Part shown: one piece after another, positions 1-9,000 of the stretch
How positions within the stretch are numbered: the first letter of the stretch is position 1
Layout of the letters: each line of letters begins with the position of its first letter
NCBI RefSeq assembly: GCF_023016265.1
Contig: NZ_CP095412.1
Coordinates: forward strand, 2,604,001 to 2,668,000
Direction: 5' to 3'
Source of the DNA: Blastococcus sp. PRF04-17
GTDB lineage: Bacteria; Actinomycetota; Actinomycetes; Mycobacteriales; Geodermatophilaceae
Length of the DNA stretch: 64,000 bases
Notes under the pieces: generated by a model
Told to the model about the DNA's origin: nothing
Databases searched by the model: none
What the model saw: only the letters and a program-made list of their open reading frames with translations
Translations under genes and position numbers: made by a program

Positions 1-319
1 TGAGCGAGCGCTGATGCTGCCCAGGTGCTCGCCGGATACGAGCAGTTCACCGTCTCAACGACGGCCCAAAGTTGATCCCGTGGCGTGGAACCCGCCCGTC
101 GCGAGGGGGTCAGTTTTTAGGCGTCGTCGACACACCGACCGACTCGGACTGGCGCAGCCCACGGGCCCATACCGCACGCTATATGCGGTTCCTCCAGGCC
201 TGCGGCTACACCCTGGCTCCGGTCGAGCTACGTGCCTGCGGTCAGACCCAATCCCGACGCGCCGGCCGGGCGAGGAGGAGACCGAGGCGCTGGACGAACC
301 TGTCACGACTGATATGTGA
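1..319 (+). pseudogene. Decayed 3' end of an unrecognised gene, possibly ParB-like
   Basis: Coding-like peptide is spread over three frames. Frame 1 (from base 4) reads ASADAAQVLAGYEQFTVS; frame 3 (about 120-245) holds HTARYMRFLQACGYTL; frame 2 (about 245-319) ends EETEALDEPVTTDM at a stop. A terminator-like hairpin follows at 346. This looks like the C-terminal end of a plus-strand gene broken by at least two frameshifts. The style resembles C-termini of plasmid or ICE ParB-like proteins, but this is a weak impression; the gene body lies outside the window. Confidence 0.3.
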
Positions 320-345
320 AGTCGGTGTGTCAAGGGGCAGGGTCA

Positions 346-384
346 GGCGCCGCCAGGGCTGGGTGCTCTGGCGGCGCCTTTCCT
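346..384 (+). terminator. Rho-independent terminator-like hairpin
   Basis: An 11-bp perfect stem (346-356 GGCGCCGCCAG with 368-378 CTGGCGGCGCC) with an 11-nt loop is followed by TTTCCTT. The orientation suits termination of the plus-strand remnant that ends at 319. From the hairpin to the IS110 fragment at 762 I see no convincing gene. Confidence 0.6.
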
Positions 385-761
385 TGTGCTGGCTCGGGGT
401 CGGCGGCCGTCGGGTGAGCGTGTCGGTGCGACGCGCGGTCGAGACTGATATGCGCGGGTTGGTTACCGCAGTACGGCGTTCGGCGGGGGCGCTTCGGCGT
501 GTCTGAGGTCGAGCGTCACAACGGTCTGCGGGGATCGTCGTGGCTCACAGTCGTATCGCCGGTCGGGCCCCTCGCGCTGCTGCCCGAAGGTGCTGTGCTC
601 GAGCCAGGTCTGTGATCTTGCCGAGTGCCCCCGCGTCGCTGCCCTGTGGCGTCGCCCGCAGCCGGGGTCAAGGCTGGCCGGAGGCCACCCGAAGGGCCTC
701 GGCCTTGACCCTGGCGAGGACGGTGCCACCGGTGGGCGGGGCGGGAGCACGTGATCGCCGG

Positions 762-950
762 TCAGCCCTCGGGCAGGGTGGCCAGCGACCAGCACCACCC
801 GGCCAGTTCGCGGGCGATGGCCACGCAGGCCACGGTGTGCTTCTTCTTCCGGGAGGCCAGCTGGGTCCAGCGGGCGTGCAGGCGCTGGTTGCCGGCATGC
901 CCGCGGGCCTGGGCGGCCGCGGGGGCCTGCGCCCAGCGGGCGCGCAGTGT
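762..950 (-). pseudogene. IS110-family transposase, C-terminal fragment
   Basis: The frame ending at the stop at 762-764 reads TLRARWAQAP and then KKKHTVACVAIARELAGWCW, the conserved tail of IS110/IS116/IS902-type transposases. Its upstream part is cut off at 950 by the IS21-family insertion. Joining it to the fragment that starts at 3342, after removing the insertion and one 4-bp duplicate, restores a continuous reading (GYRIGATLRARWAQAP). It is therefore the same gene as the fragment at 3342-3913. Confidence 0.75.
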
Positions 951-1011
951 TGATGGCGCTCGCCGGATCTCCCCAGGTCTGCTCATCGAAAGTCCCCACC
1001 CGGGAGCGGGG

Positions 1012-1849
1012 TCAGGTTAGCGGTCGTCGGGTGCCGGTGGCGGCGCGGCGGAGGGTGTCGGTGCGGGCGTGGTGGTCGCGGAGTCGGTAGCTGTCGCCGT
1101 CGAGATTGAGCACGACGGAGCGGTGCAGGAGGCGGTCGAGCATGGCGGCGGCGACGGTGGTGTCGCCGAGGACCTCGCCCCAGGCGGCGACTCCGCGGTT
1201 GGTAGTGAGCACGATGGAGGTCTTGCCGTAGCGCTGGGAGACGACCTGGAACAGCGCTGAGGCGGCCTCGCCGGGCAGCGGCAGGTAGCCCAGTTCGTCG
1301 ATGACGAGCAGGGTGGGGCCGGCGTAGAAGCGCATGGTGGTGGCCCAGCGGCCCTCGATCGCGGCGCGGTGGCAGCGGGCGGCCAGGTCGGCGGCGGTGG
1401 TGAAGTAGGTGCGGTAGCCGGCCTGCGCCGAGGCCCGGGCGAGGCCGACGGCGAGGTGGGTCTTGCCGACTCCGGGTGGGCCGATGAGCAGCACGTTGGT
1501 CGCGGTCTGTAAGTAGCGGCAGGTCGCCAGCTCCTGGATGAGAGCGCGGTCGACTCCTGGGGCGGCGTCGTAGTCGAAGTCGTCGAGGCTGGCCGGGCTG
1601 GGTAGCGAGGCGAACCGGAGCCGGCCGGCCAGCCGGCGGGCCTCGGTCGCGTCGACCTCGAGGGGCCAGCAGCCGCTCGAGGGCGGCGGTCAGGCTCAGG
1701 CCTTCGGTGCGGGCGGCGTCGAGCACGGCGGGCAGGTGCTCGGCGGCGGTGTGCAGCTTGAGGGTGGCCAGGTGGCCGCGCAGCTGCTGGTAGAGGCTGG
1801 CCTGCGCGCTCGTGCTCGGTGTGGCTGTGCTCGGTTCGGTGGTGTTCAT
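1012..1849 (-). pseudogene. istB: IstB-like ATPase of the IS21 element, frameshifted
   Basis: IstB is the AAA+ helper ATPase of IS21 transposition. The start is ATG at 1849 (MNTTEPSTATPS), overlapping the end of istA. The N-terminal part runs to about 1670 (SLTAALERLLA). The frame then changes and continues LEVDATEARRLAGRLRF into Walker A (LLIGPPGVGKTHLA) and Walker B (LLVIDELGYLPL), with the sensor motif LTTNRG, ending at 1012. All the family landmarks are present, so one indel near 1668 explains the break. Decay and a sequencing error are both possible. Confidence 0.8.
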
Positions 1850-3204
1850 CGGAGGGTGTTCCTTCCTCGGGCGGCCCGGTCGTAGGCGGCCAGGTCGACC
1901 ACGACGTCCGAGCTCGTGGCGCTGCTGGAAGAGGGTCGGCGGAGGGCGTCGGCCGCGGCGCGGGCGGCCGGGCCGGGTGGGATGCGCTGCTTGCGCCGGT
2001 GCGGCGCGGCGGTGCTGAACGCGGCCAGGACCGCGGTCTGCAGCGCGACGACGTGGCCGGAGTCGCGGATCATCACCCCGGCCCCGTCGGTGGCCAGCCG
2101 GTGCCGCGCGAGCACGGTGGGCGGCCGGCCAGGCGCCGCGGCGGTGGCGATGTCGATGCTGTCCGCGCCGAGCCGGTGCGCCACGGTCACCGTCGTCCCG
2201 GCCAGCTCCGGCGGCACCGAGTAGAGGTTGCCGCGGTAGGCCACCAGCGCCTGCGCGGAGATCTTCCGCTCGGCGGTGAGCACCGCGGGGGAACGGCGCC
2301 GGCAGCGGCGCGAGCCGCTCGTCGGCGAGGAAGCTGGAGACGGCGCCCCGCCGGCCGCCGAGGGTGCGGAGGCGGGCGTCGCCGCGGGTGGCGCAGAACT
2401 CGTCCAACGACGCCTGCGCCTGCTCGGGCGTGACCTCGTCGGCCAAGGTGCGCCACCAGCGCTGGGCGGCGGTGTGGTTGGCCTTCTCCACCACGCCCTT
2501 GCGGTTGCCGCGCCGGGGTGGGCAGATCGCGACCTGCACGCCGTAGTGCTTGGCGACGGCGGCGAACGAGGCGCTCACCCGCCCGGAAGCGGGGTGGCAG
2601 ACCGTCGCCATCCGGTCGAACCGCCAACTGCGGGTCAGCCCGCCCAGCGCGGCGGCCACGCGGTGCAGAGCGTCGATCAGCTGCGGCTGCTCCATCGACG
2701 AGCACAGCACGCCGCGCCAGCGCCCGGAGTGCGCCAGCGCCCCGACCAGCAGGAACGCCTTCCCCTGGTATCCGGTGGCGGCCCAGCCGGCGGGCGGGTC
2801 GGGCAGCTCGACCCAGTCCCACTGGGTCTCCTCACCCGGCGGGTGCTCGATCACCGCCGCCGGCCGCCCTTGGCCGGCGCGCACGGCTCGCATGCCGGGC
2901 GCAGATCCCAGGCGCGCAGCTGCCGCGTGAACGTGGAGTACGCGCGGTCGTAGCCCAACGCCGTGACCTCGTCGAACAGCGTCATGGCCCACAGGTGCGG
3001 GTCCTCGGCCAGCCGTGCCCGGCAGTAGTCGATGAACGGGCCGAACCCGTCCGGACCGGCGGGGGCGCGCACCCCGGCCTGGCGGCCGTTGAGGTAGGCG
3101 CGGATGGTCTTGCGGTCACGGCCCAGGTGCCGGGCGATCGCCGAGATCGTCCAGCCCTGGCGACGTAGCGCGTGCACGTCGATGTCTTCCTCCCGTGTGA
3201 GCAT
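1846..3204 (-). pseudogene. istA: IstA-like transposase of the IS21 element, two frameshifts
   Basis: IstA is the DDE transposase of IS21. The ATG at 3204 opens MLTREEDIDVHALRRQGWTI, followed by a helix-turn-helix (ISAIARHLGRDRKTIRAYL). The frame shifts near 2865 and continues with the catalytic core (ETQWDWVELPDPPAG, then CPPRRGNRKGVVEKANHT). It shifts again near 2290 into the C-terminal domain (ISAQALVAYRGNLYSVPPEL) and ends at 1846, overlapping the istB start by 4 nt. A copy with this many breaks cannot make full-length transposase. Confidence 0.8.
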
Positions 3205-3341
3205 GAGAGGCAGGGCTCCTTCGAGGTGGTGCGGTGGTCAGAGACCGCCATCCTCGGAGGAGCCCCCGCCGTCTCTGGCGGAGCTCCACGGGTGGGGACT
3301 TTCAGTGAGCAGCTCTGGGGAAATTCACCTGAGCGCCGTCA

Positions 3342-3913
3342 GTGTCGCGCCGATCCGGTAGCCGGGCTGGTGGTGCCAGGCGGCCTCGACCAGCAGCCGG
3401 CGGACGTGGCTGTTGCCGGTCTTGGTGATCGGCAACTGATGGCGGGAGTCACCGGAGGAGTGCTCGCCGGGCACCAGCCCCAGGTAGGCGCCGATGCTGG
3501 CACCGGTGAACCGGTCCCAGTCACCGATCTCCACCGCCAGCGCGAAGCCGGTGAGCGTGGAGATGCCGCGCAGGCAGCAAAGCCGGCGGGTGACCGCGGT
3601 GAACTCGCTGTCGGCGGCCAGCCCGGTGATCTGCTTGTCGAGCCGGTCCCGGCGCAGCACCGCCAGGGCAAGCGCTTCCCGGTCGGCGTCGTAGGCGGCC
3701 TGGGTGCCGGCCCGCTCGGGCGCGTCGAAGCGGATCTGGTTCAGCCGCTGCTCTGCTTGCCGGTCCAGGCCACTCCGCCGTAGTAGACGTGCCCGTGGCG
3801 CAGCAGCAGCTTGGAGATCCGGTGCCGGATCCGCATCAGGTCTCCGCGGGTGTCCTCGCGGGCGCGGACCAGGTCCCGGGCGGCCTCCTGGGCCACGGTG
3901 GGGACCCGGACGG
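3342..3913 (-). pseudogene. IS110-family transposase, central fragment
   Basis: Reading from 3913, one frame gives VRVPTVAQEAARDLVRARED and then HRISKLLLRHGHVYYGGVAW, the N-terminal linker of this IS110 subgroup. It stops at a frameshift near 3755. The neighbouring frame continues QIRFDAPERAGTQAAYD and the C-terminal serine-bearing domain (LRGISTLTGFALAVEIGDW, GAYLGLVPGEHSSGDSRHQ). The piece is cut at 3342 by the IS21 element and at 3913 by the IS256 element. Confidence 0.8.
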
Positions 3914-5393
3914 GAGCCTGTCAACTTCTCTGTGTAAGACCCGTAGTTGATCTTCATTGGAGGTAGGGCTCGAGGCGGTCGCCGAAGGCGATCAGCAGGG
4001 CGGCCATCGCTGGCTTCCAGCCCTGGGTGACCGCGCCCTCGACCAGGTGCGGCGGGGCGGTGCGCTCGTTGGCGGGCTTGCCGCGTTCCTTGGCCCGCTC
4101 GCGGGCGCGCTTGTCCTCGATGTCGCGGATGGCCAGCCAGAGCAGCTTGACCACGGCGTCGTCGCTGGGGAAGTGCCCGCGGTTCTTGATGATCTTGCGG
4201 AGCTGGTAGTTCAGCGACTCGATCGCGTTCGTGGTGTAGATGATCTTCCGCACGGCGGGGGCGAAGGCCAGGAACGGAATGAACCGTTCCCAGGCGTTCT
4301 GCCAGGTCACCACGGTGGCCGGATAGCGCCGGCCGAGCTCGGAGTCGGCGAACTCCAGCAGCGCGGTCTCCGCGGCGTCGGCGGTCGGCGCGGTGTAGAT
4401 CCGCCGCAGCGCCGCGGTCACCTTCTTGCGGTCGTCGTAGGACACGAACCGGGTGGAGGCCCGGATCAGGTGCACCACGCAGGTCTGCACGGTGGCGTGC
4501 GGAAACGTCGCCTCGATCGCCTCGGGCAGGCCGGTCAGCCCGTCGCAGCAGGCGATGAGGATGTCCCGCACTCCGCGGTTGGCCAACTCGGCGACCACCC
4601 CGGCCCAGAACTTCGCGCCCTCGGTGGCCTGCACCCAGATGCCCAGCACGTGCTTGATGCCGTCCAGGTCCACCCCGACGGCGATGTGCGCCGAGCGGTT
4701 ACGCACTTGGTGGCCGTCGCGGACCTTCACCACCAGCGCGTCGACGTAGACGATCGGGTAGATCGGCTCCAGCGGCCGGGCCTGCCAGGCCTTGACCTCC
4801 TCGACGACCGCGTCGGTGATCTTGCTGATCGTCTCGTGGGAGAGCTCGGTGCCGATCGTGCGCGCTAGGTGGTGCTGGATGTCGCGGACGGTCATCCCGC
4901 CGGCGTAGAGCGAGATGATCATGTCGTCCAGGCCGCCGAGGCGGCGCTCGCCCTTGGGCACCAGCCGCGGCTCGAAGCTGCTGTTGCGGTCCCGGGGCAC
5001 GTCCAGGCCCATCGGCCCGATCTCGGACTGCACCGTCTTCGGCGTCGTGCCGTTGCGGGAGTTCGGCGAGCCGCGGCCGGCTGGATCGCCGCGTTCGTAG
5101 CCCAGATGGTCGGTCAGCTCGGCGCCCAGCCCGCGCTCGAGCACGGCCTTGACCAGCTCGGGCAGAAACCCGCCCTCCCCGGTCAACTGCACCCCGCCCT
5201 GTTCGGCGCGGTCGATCAGCTCATCCAGCCAGGCGTCGTCAGCCAGCTGCTCACGCAGCTGCCGGCCGCTCACCCGACCCGGCGGACCCCAGTCCGACTG
5301 CTTGTCGTCGGTCACGGTCACAGCGTGCTCCCAACTGAGGCAGCTGCCCCAGACTCGGACCACGAGCACTTACACAGCCCATCTGACAGGGCC
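3914..5393 (-). mobile_element. IS256-family insertion sequence
   Basis: The inverted ends are 25 bp. The left end inward is GAGCCTGTCAAC and then CTGTGTAAG (from 3914). The right end, read inward from 5393, is GGCCCTGTCAGA and then CTGTGTAAG. Flanking copies of CCGGACGG (3906-3913 and 5394-5401; nine matching bases if the preceding C is counted) fit the 8-9 bp target duplication of IS256. Removing the element joins IS110 coding sequence on both sides (EIVAVRVPTVAQEAARDLVR), which confirms insertion into the IS110 gene. Confidence 0.85.
3954..5321 (-). CDS. IS256-family (Mutator-type) transposase, intact
   Basis: This DDE transposase moves the surrounding IS256 element. The frame is open for 455 codons from a GTG at 5321 (MTVTDDKQSDWG); a second GTG at 5315 and an upstream ATG at 5369 are alternatives. 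The family landmarks are complete: VYVDALVVKVRDG with the first catalytic Asp, IACCDGLTGLPEAIEATFPH with the second, and TTNAIESLNYQLRKIIKNRG with the Glu. It is the only undamaged transposase in the left 5.4 kb, which suggests it is the youngest insertion there. Confidence 0.9.
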   Translation of the reverse strand: MTVTDDKQSDWGPPGRVSGRQLREQLADDAWLDELIDRAEQGGVQLTGEGGFLPELVKAVLERGLGAELTDHLGYERGDPAGRGSPNSRNGTTPKTVQSEIGPMGLDVPRDRNSSFEPRLVPKGERRLGGLDDMIISLYAGGMTVRDIQHHLARTIGTELSHETISKITDAVVEEVKAWQARPLEPIYPIVYVDALVVKVRDGHQVRNRSAHIAVGVDLDGIKHVLGIWVQATEGAKFWAGVVAELANRGVRDILIACCDGLTGLPEAIEATFPHATVQTCVVHLIRASTRFVSYDDRKKVTAALRRIYTAPTADAAETALLEFADSELGRRYPATVVTWQNAWERFIPFLAFAPAVRKIIYTTNAIESLNYQLRKIIKNRGHFPSDDAVVKLLWLAIRDIEDKRARERAKERGKPANERTAPPHLVEGAVTQGWKPAMAALLIAFGDRLEPYLQ

Positions 5394-5450
5394 CCGGACG
5401 GCGACGATCTCCGGTATGACTCGACCGCTCCATCGGGAGGGGTTGCGGGT
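5394..5450 (-). pseudogene. IS110-family transposase, N-proximal scrap
   Basis: Immediately beyond the IS256 element the minus strand reads RVIPEIVAV in the frame that joins to VRVPTVAQEA across the insertion. This matches the usual residues before that motif in IS110 transposases. Farther right the similarity is lost, so the original transposase start is missing or unrecognisable. Confidence 0.45.
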
Positions 5451-6099
5451 CGGGGCCTCTCACACAAGAACGTGGGTTGCCAGTCTGACCGATCCTGACA
5501 CCTAGATGGCCGCCCCGTCCCCCGTGCGAGACGGCGAGTAGCAACCGGTCAGGCCCGCGGGCGGCGCATGCAACCGTCCGCAGATGCCAGCAAGATCATC
5601 GGCTCCCACCACGGGCGAACGCTCCTCCCCTCCCCCGTACCGAGACCGCTCCACGGACCTGCCGCCGCTCGTCGCCCACCCCACCGCCGTACCGCCATCC
5701 GACCTACCACCAAACCACCAACGGCCACTGGAGATCACTTCCCCTATCAAGATCACGAGCCGACACACGTCTTGCACTCTGGGCTGGACCGCGCTTTGTG
5801 TCGCATCCGATGCGACAGTTCGCCGCAGGCCGGCCGGCGAGGACCGCCCCCGACGTGCGGCGGCCCCACGGCCGCGTCGCCAGTACGAGGACCGGGTGCA
5901 GGGGCGTTCACGAGGTTGGATCTTGGGGCTCCAGACTGTCCTCGACGCGGATCGGCTGATGATCTTGCTGGGCCGGTGTGCTGCCGCGCGGTCGCGGGCG
6001 GACGTCAGCAACCGGACGCTGGCGAGGCGGCCCAGGGGCGGCCGGTATCCGGTGCGACTGCAGAGAAACTGGAGGTTGCGTTCCTACCGTCCGGCCGTG
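5451..6099. other. Leader region of the relaxase gene, no gene seen
   Basis: The relaxase frame stays open leftwards to 5584, but the translated extension is rich in Pro, Arg and Ser, with no relaxase similarity before MSLHKLSAGDGY. I take this stretch as non-coding leader. It contains a perfect palindrome at 5799-5817 and is the obvious place to look for the relaxase promoter and a transfer origin. No nick-site consensus could be assigned by eye. Confidence 0.4.
5799..5817. promoter_or_regulatory. 19-bp palindrome upstream of the relaxase
   Basis: The sequence TGTCGCATC-C-GATGCGACA has perfect 9-bp arms about one single base. It sits 283 bp before the relaxase ATG. It could be an operator or the hairpin arm of an oriT; which of these is inference. 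Confidence 0.45.
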
Positions 6100-9000
6100 A
6101 TGTCGCTGCACAAGCTGAGCGCCGGGGACGGCTACACGTACCTGACGCGGCAGGTGGCGGCGTTCGACGCGACCGACCGCGGGCACGGCGGGCTCGGCGA
6201 CTACTACTCCCAGCGCGGCGAGGCTCCCGGCCGGTGGGCCGGGGCCGGCCTGGCAGGGCTGGGTGGGCCGGCGGCCGGGCAGCCGGTGACCGCGGAACAG
6301 ATGATGGCGCTGTTCGGGCAGGGCCGGCACCCGGATGCCGCCCGGCTGCAGCAGGAGGCATTGGCCGCGGGGAGGTCGGCGGCCGAGGCTCGGGCGGCCG
6401 GGGCGCTGGGGCAACCGTTCCCCACCTTTCCCGGCTCCGTGAACGGCTTTCGGGCTCGGTGCTCCGAGGAGTTCGCGGCCTTCAACGCCGCCCGAGGCCT
6501 GCCTCGGACGGCCCCGATCCCGGCTGGAGACCGCGCGCACATTCGCAGCGCCCTGGCCAAGGACATGTTCGTCGAGGCGTACGGCCGCCCGGCGCGCGAC
6601 GCTCGTGAGTTGTCCGGGGTCGTGGCGCGCGCCTCCCGGCCGGTGACCACCGCGGTGGCCGGCTACGACCTGACCTTTTCCCCGGTCAAGTCGATCTCGG
6701 CGCTGTGGGCGCTGGCGCCGCGGGAGGTGGCCAAGCAGATCGAGGCCGCGCACCACGCGGCGGTCGCCGACGCCCTGTCCTGGCTGGAGGACAACGCCTG
6801 CTTCACCCGGCTGGGTGCCGGTGGCGTGCGTCAGGTGGAGACCGCCGGGTTGATCGCCGCGGTGTTCACCCACCGCGACTCGCGGGCCGGGGATCCGGAT
6901 CTGCACAGCCACGTGGCAGTGAGCAACAAGGTGCAGACCCGCGACGGGCGGTGGCGGGCGCTGGACGGGCGGGTGCTGTACAAGGCCGCGGTCGCCGCCT
7001 CCGAGCGGTATGACACCCGGCTGGAGGCCCAGCTGGTGACCCGGCTCGGGGTCCGGTTCGCCGACCGCCCGGGCCGGGAGGCGGGCCGGCGGCCGGTGCG
7101 GGAGATCGTCGGCATGGAGCCGCGGCTGCTGGCCGCCTGGTCGTCCCGTCGGCAGGCGATCGAGGCCCGCCGCGGCGAGCTGGCGGCAGGCTTTCAGGCC
7201 GAGCACGAACGGACGCCCACGGCGGCCGAGGCGATCGCGCTGGCCCAGCAGGCGACCCTCGAGACCCGGGAAGCCAAGCACGAGCCGCGCTCGCTCGCCG
7301 AACAGCGAGCGGCCTGGCGGCGGGAGGCACTCGGCGTGCTCGGCGGGCCGCCGGCACTGTCCCGCATGCTCTCCGCCGTTCTACGGTCCCAGACTCCCTC
7401 TCCTGCCCGCGCCACCGAGGCGTGGACGCGGACGGCCGCCGCCCGCGTGCTCGACACGGTCGCCGCGCAGCGGGCCACGTGGCAGGTCTGGCATGTGCGC
7501 GCCGAGGCCGAACGCGTCGTCCGCGCGGCGGCTCTTCCGCCCGAGCAGGTGGATGCCGCGGTCGCCACGATCACCCAACGGGCCCTCTCCCCCGCCCTGT
7601 CAATTCCGCTCGGCGACCCGGATCCGGTCTCCGAGCCGCCGCAGCTGCGCCGCGGCGACGGCGCCAGCGTCTACACCGTCGCCGGCGCCCAGCTCTACAC
7701 CTCCCAGCAGGTGCTGGACGCCGAGGCCCTGCTGCTGGCCGCGGCCGGCCGGGCCGACGGGCGGCGGGTCGACCGGACTGTGGTGGAGCTGGCGTTGCTG
7801 GAGGCCACCGCCAACGGCGTCGAGCTCAATCCCGGCCAGGCGCACCTGGTGCGTGAGCTGGCCGGTAGCGGCGCCCGGGTGCAGCTGGCGATCGCCCCGG
7901 CCGGGGCGGGCAAGACCACCGCCCTGGCCGCGCTGGCCCGGGCCTGGACCGCCAGCGGCGGCAGCGTGCTGGGCCTGGCGCCGTCGGCGGTGGCCACCGC
8001 CGCACTCCGGAAAGCCATCGGCGGCCGCTGCGACACCCTCGCCAAGCTGATCTGGGACCTCGACACCGGGCAGCTGCCGGGCCGGGGCCCCAGAATCGGG
8101 CCGGGCACGTTGGTGGTCATCGACGAGGCCGGCATGGCCGGCACGCTCGAGCTGGCCCGCGCGGTGGAGCACGTGCTCGGGCGGGGCGGGTCGGTGCGGC
8201 TGGTCGGCGACTTCCAGCAGCTGTCCTCGGTGGCCGCAGGCGGCGTGCTGGCCGAGATCGCCGCCACCCACCGGGCGGTGACGCTGACCCAGCTCGTGCG
8301 CTTCAGCGACCCGGCTGAGGCCGCGGCCACCGTCGCCCTCCGTGACGGGGACACCACCGGGCTGGGGTTCTATCTGGACCGCGGGCGGGTGCACGTGGGC
8401 GACCTGGCCACCTGCGCCGAGCAGGCCTACGCCGCGTGGGCCGCCGACCGCGCCCGCGGCGCCGATGCGCTGCTGCTGGCCGGCACCCGTGAGGTCGTCC
8501 AGCAGCTCAACGAGCGGGCCCGGGCCGAGCGCCTGGCCAACTTGGGCGAGCCGTCGGGTGCCGAGGTCGTGCTGGCCGACGGCACCCGGGCCAGCGCCGG
8601 GGACCCGGTTCTAACTCGGGCCAACAACCGGCGGCTGCCGATCACCGCGGTCGACTGGGTGAAGAACGGCGACCGCTTCACCGTCACCGCCGTGCGTCCC
8701 GACGGCGCGCTCGCCGTCACCCACACCTCTACCGGGCGCCGGATCACCCTGCCCGCGGCGTACGTGCGCGAACACGTGCAGCTGGGCTACGCGACCACCG
8801 TGCACGGCGCGCAGGGCGTCACCGCCGAGGTCGGTCACACCGTGCTCACCGGGGCCGAGTCCCGGCAGCTGGTGTATGTGGCGCTCTCCCGCGGCCGAGC
8901 CGCCAACCACCTCTATCTGTCCACCGTCGGCGACGGGGACCCGCACAGCGTCATCAGCCCCGCCGCGATCTCCCCGCCGACCGCCACCGACCTGCTGGCC

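Larger units (their letters stand above)
951..3341 (-). mobile_element. IS21-family insertion sequence
   Basis: The ends are imperfect inverted repeats about 50 bp long. The left end inward begins TGATGGCGCTC and contains CGAAAGTCCCCACCC near 987-1001. The right end, read inward from 3341, begins TGACGGCGCTC and contains TGAAAGTCCCCACCC. The element is flanked by the direct repeat GTGT (947-950 and 3342-3345), a 4-bp target duplication, which fits IS21. It carries istA and istB, both frameshifted, and it interrupts an IS110 transposase gene. Confidence 0.85.

Noticed and set aside
983-2992. A single 669-residue minus-strand protein
   Set aside because: It joins pieces of istA and istB through a third frame. 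The family motifs change frame along it, so two frameshifted genes explain it better.
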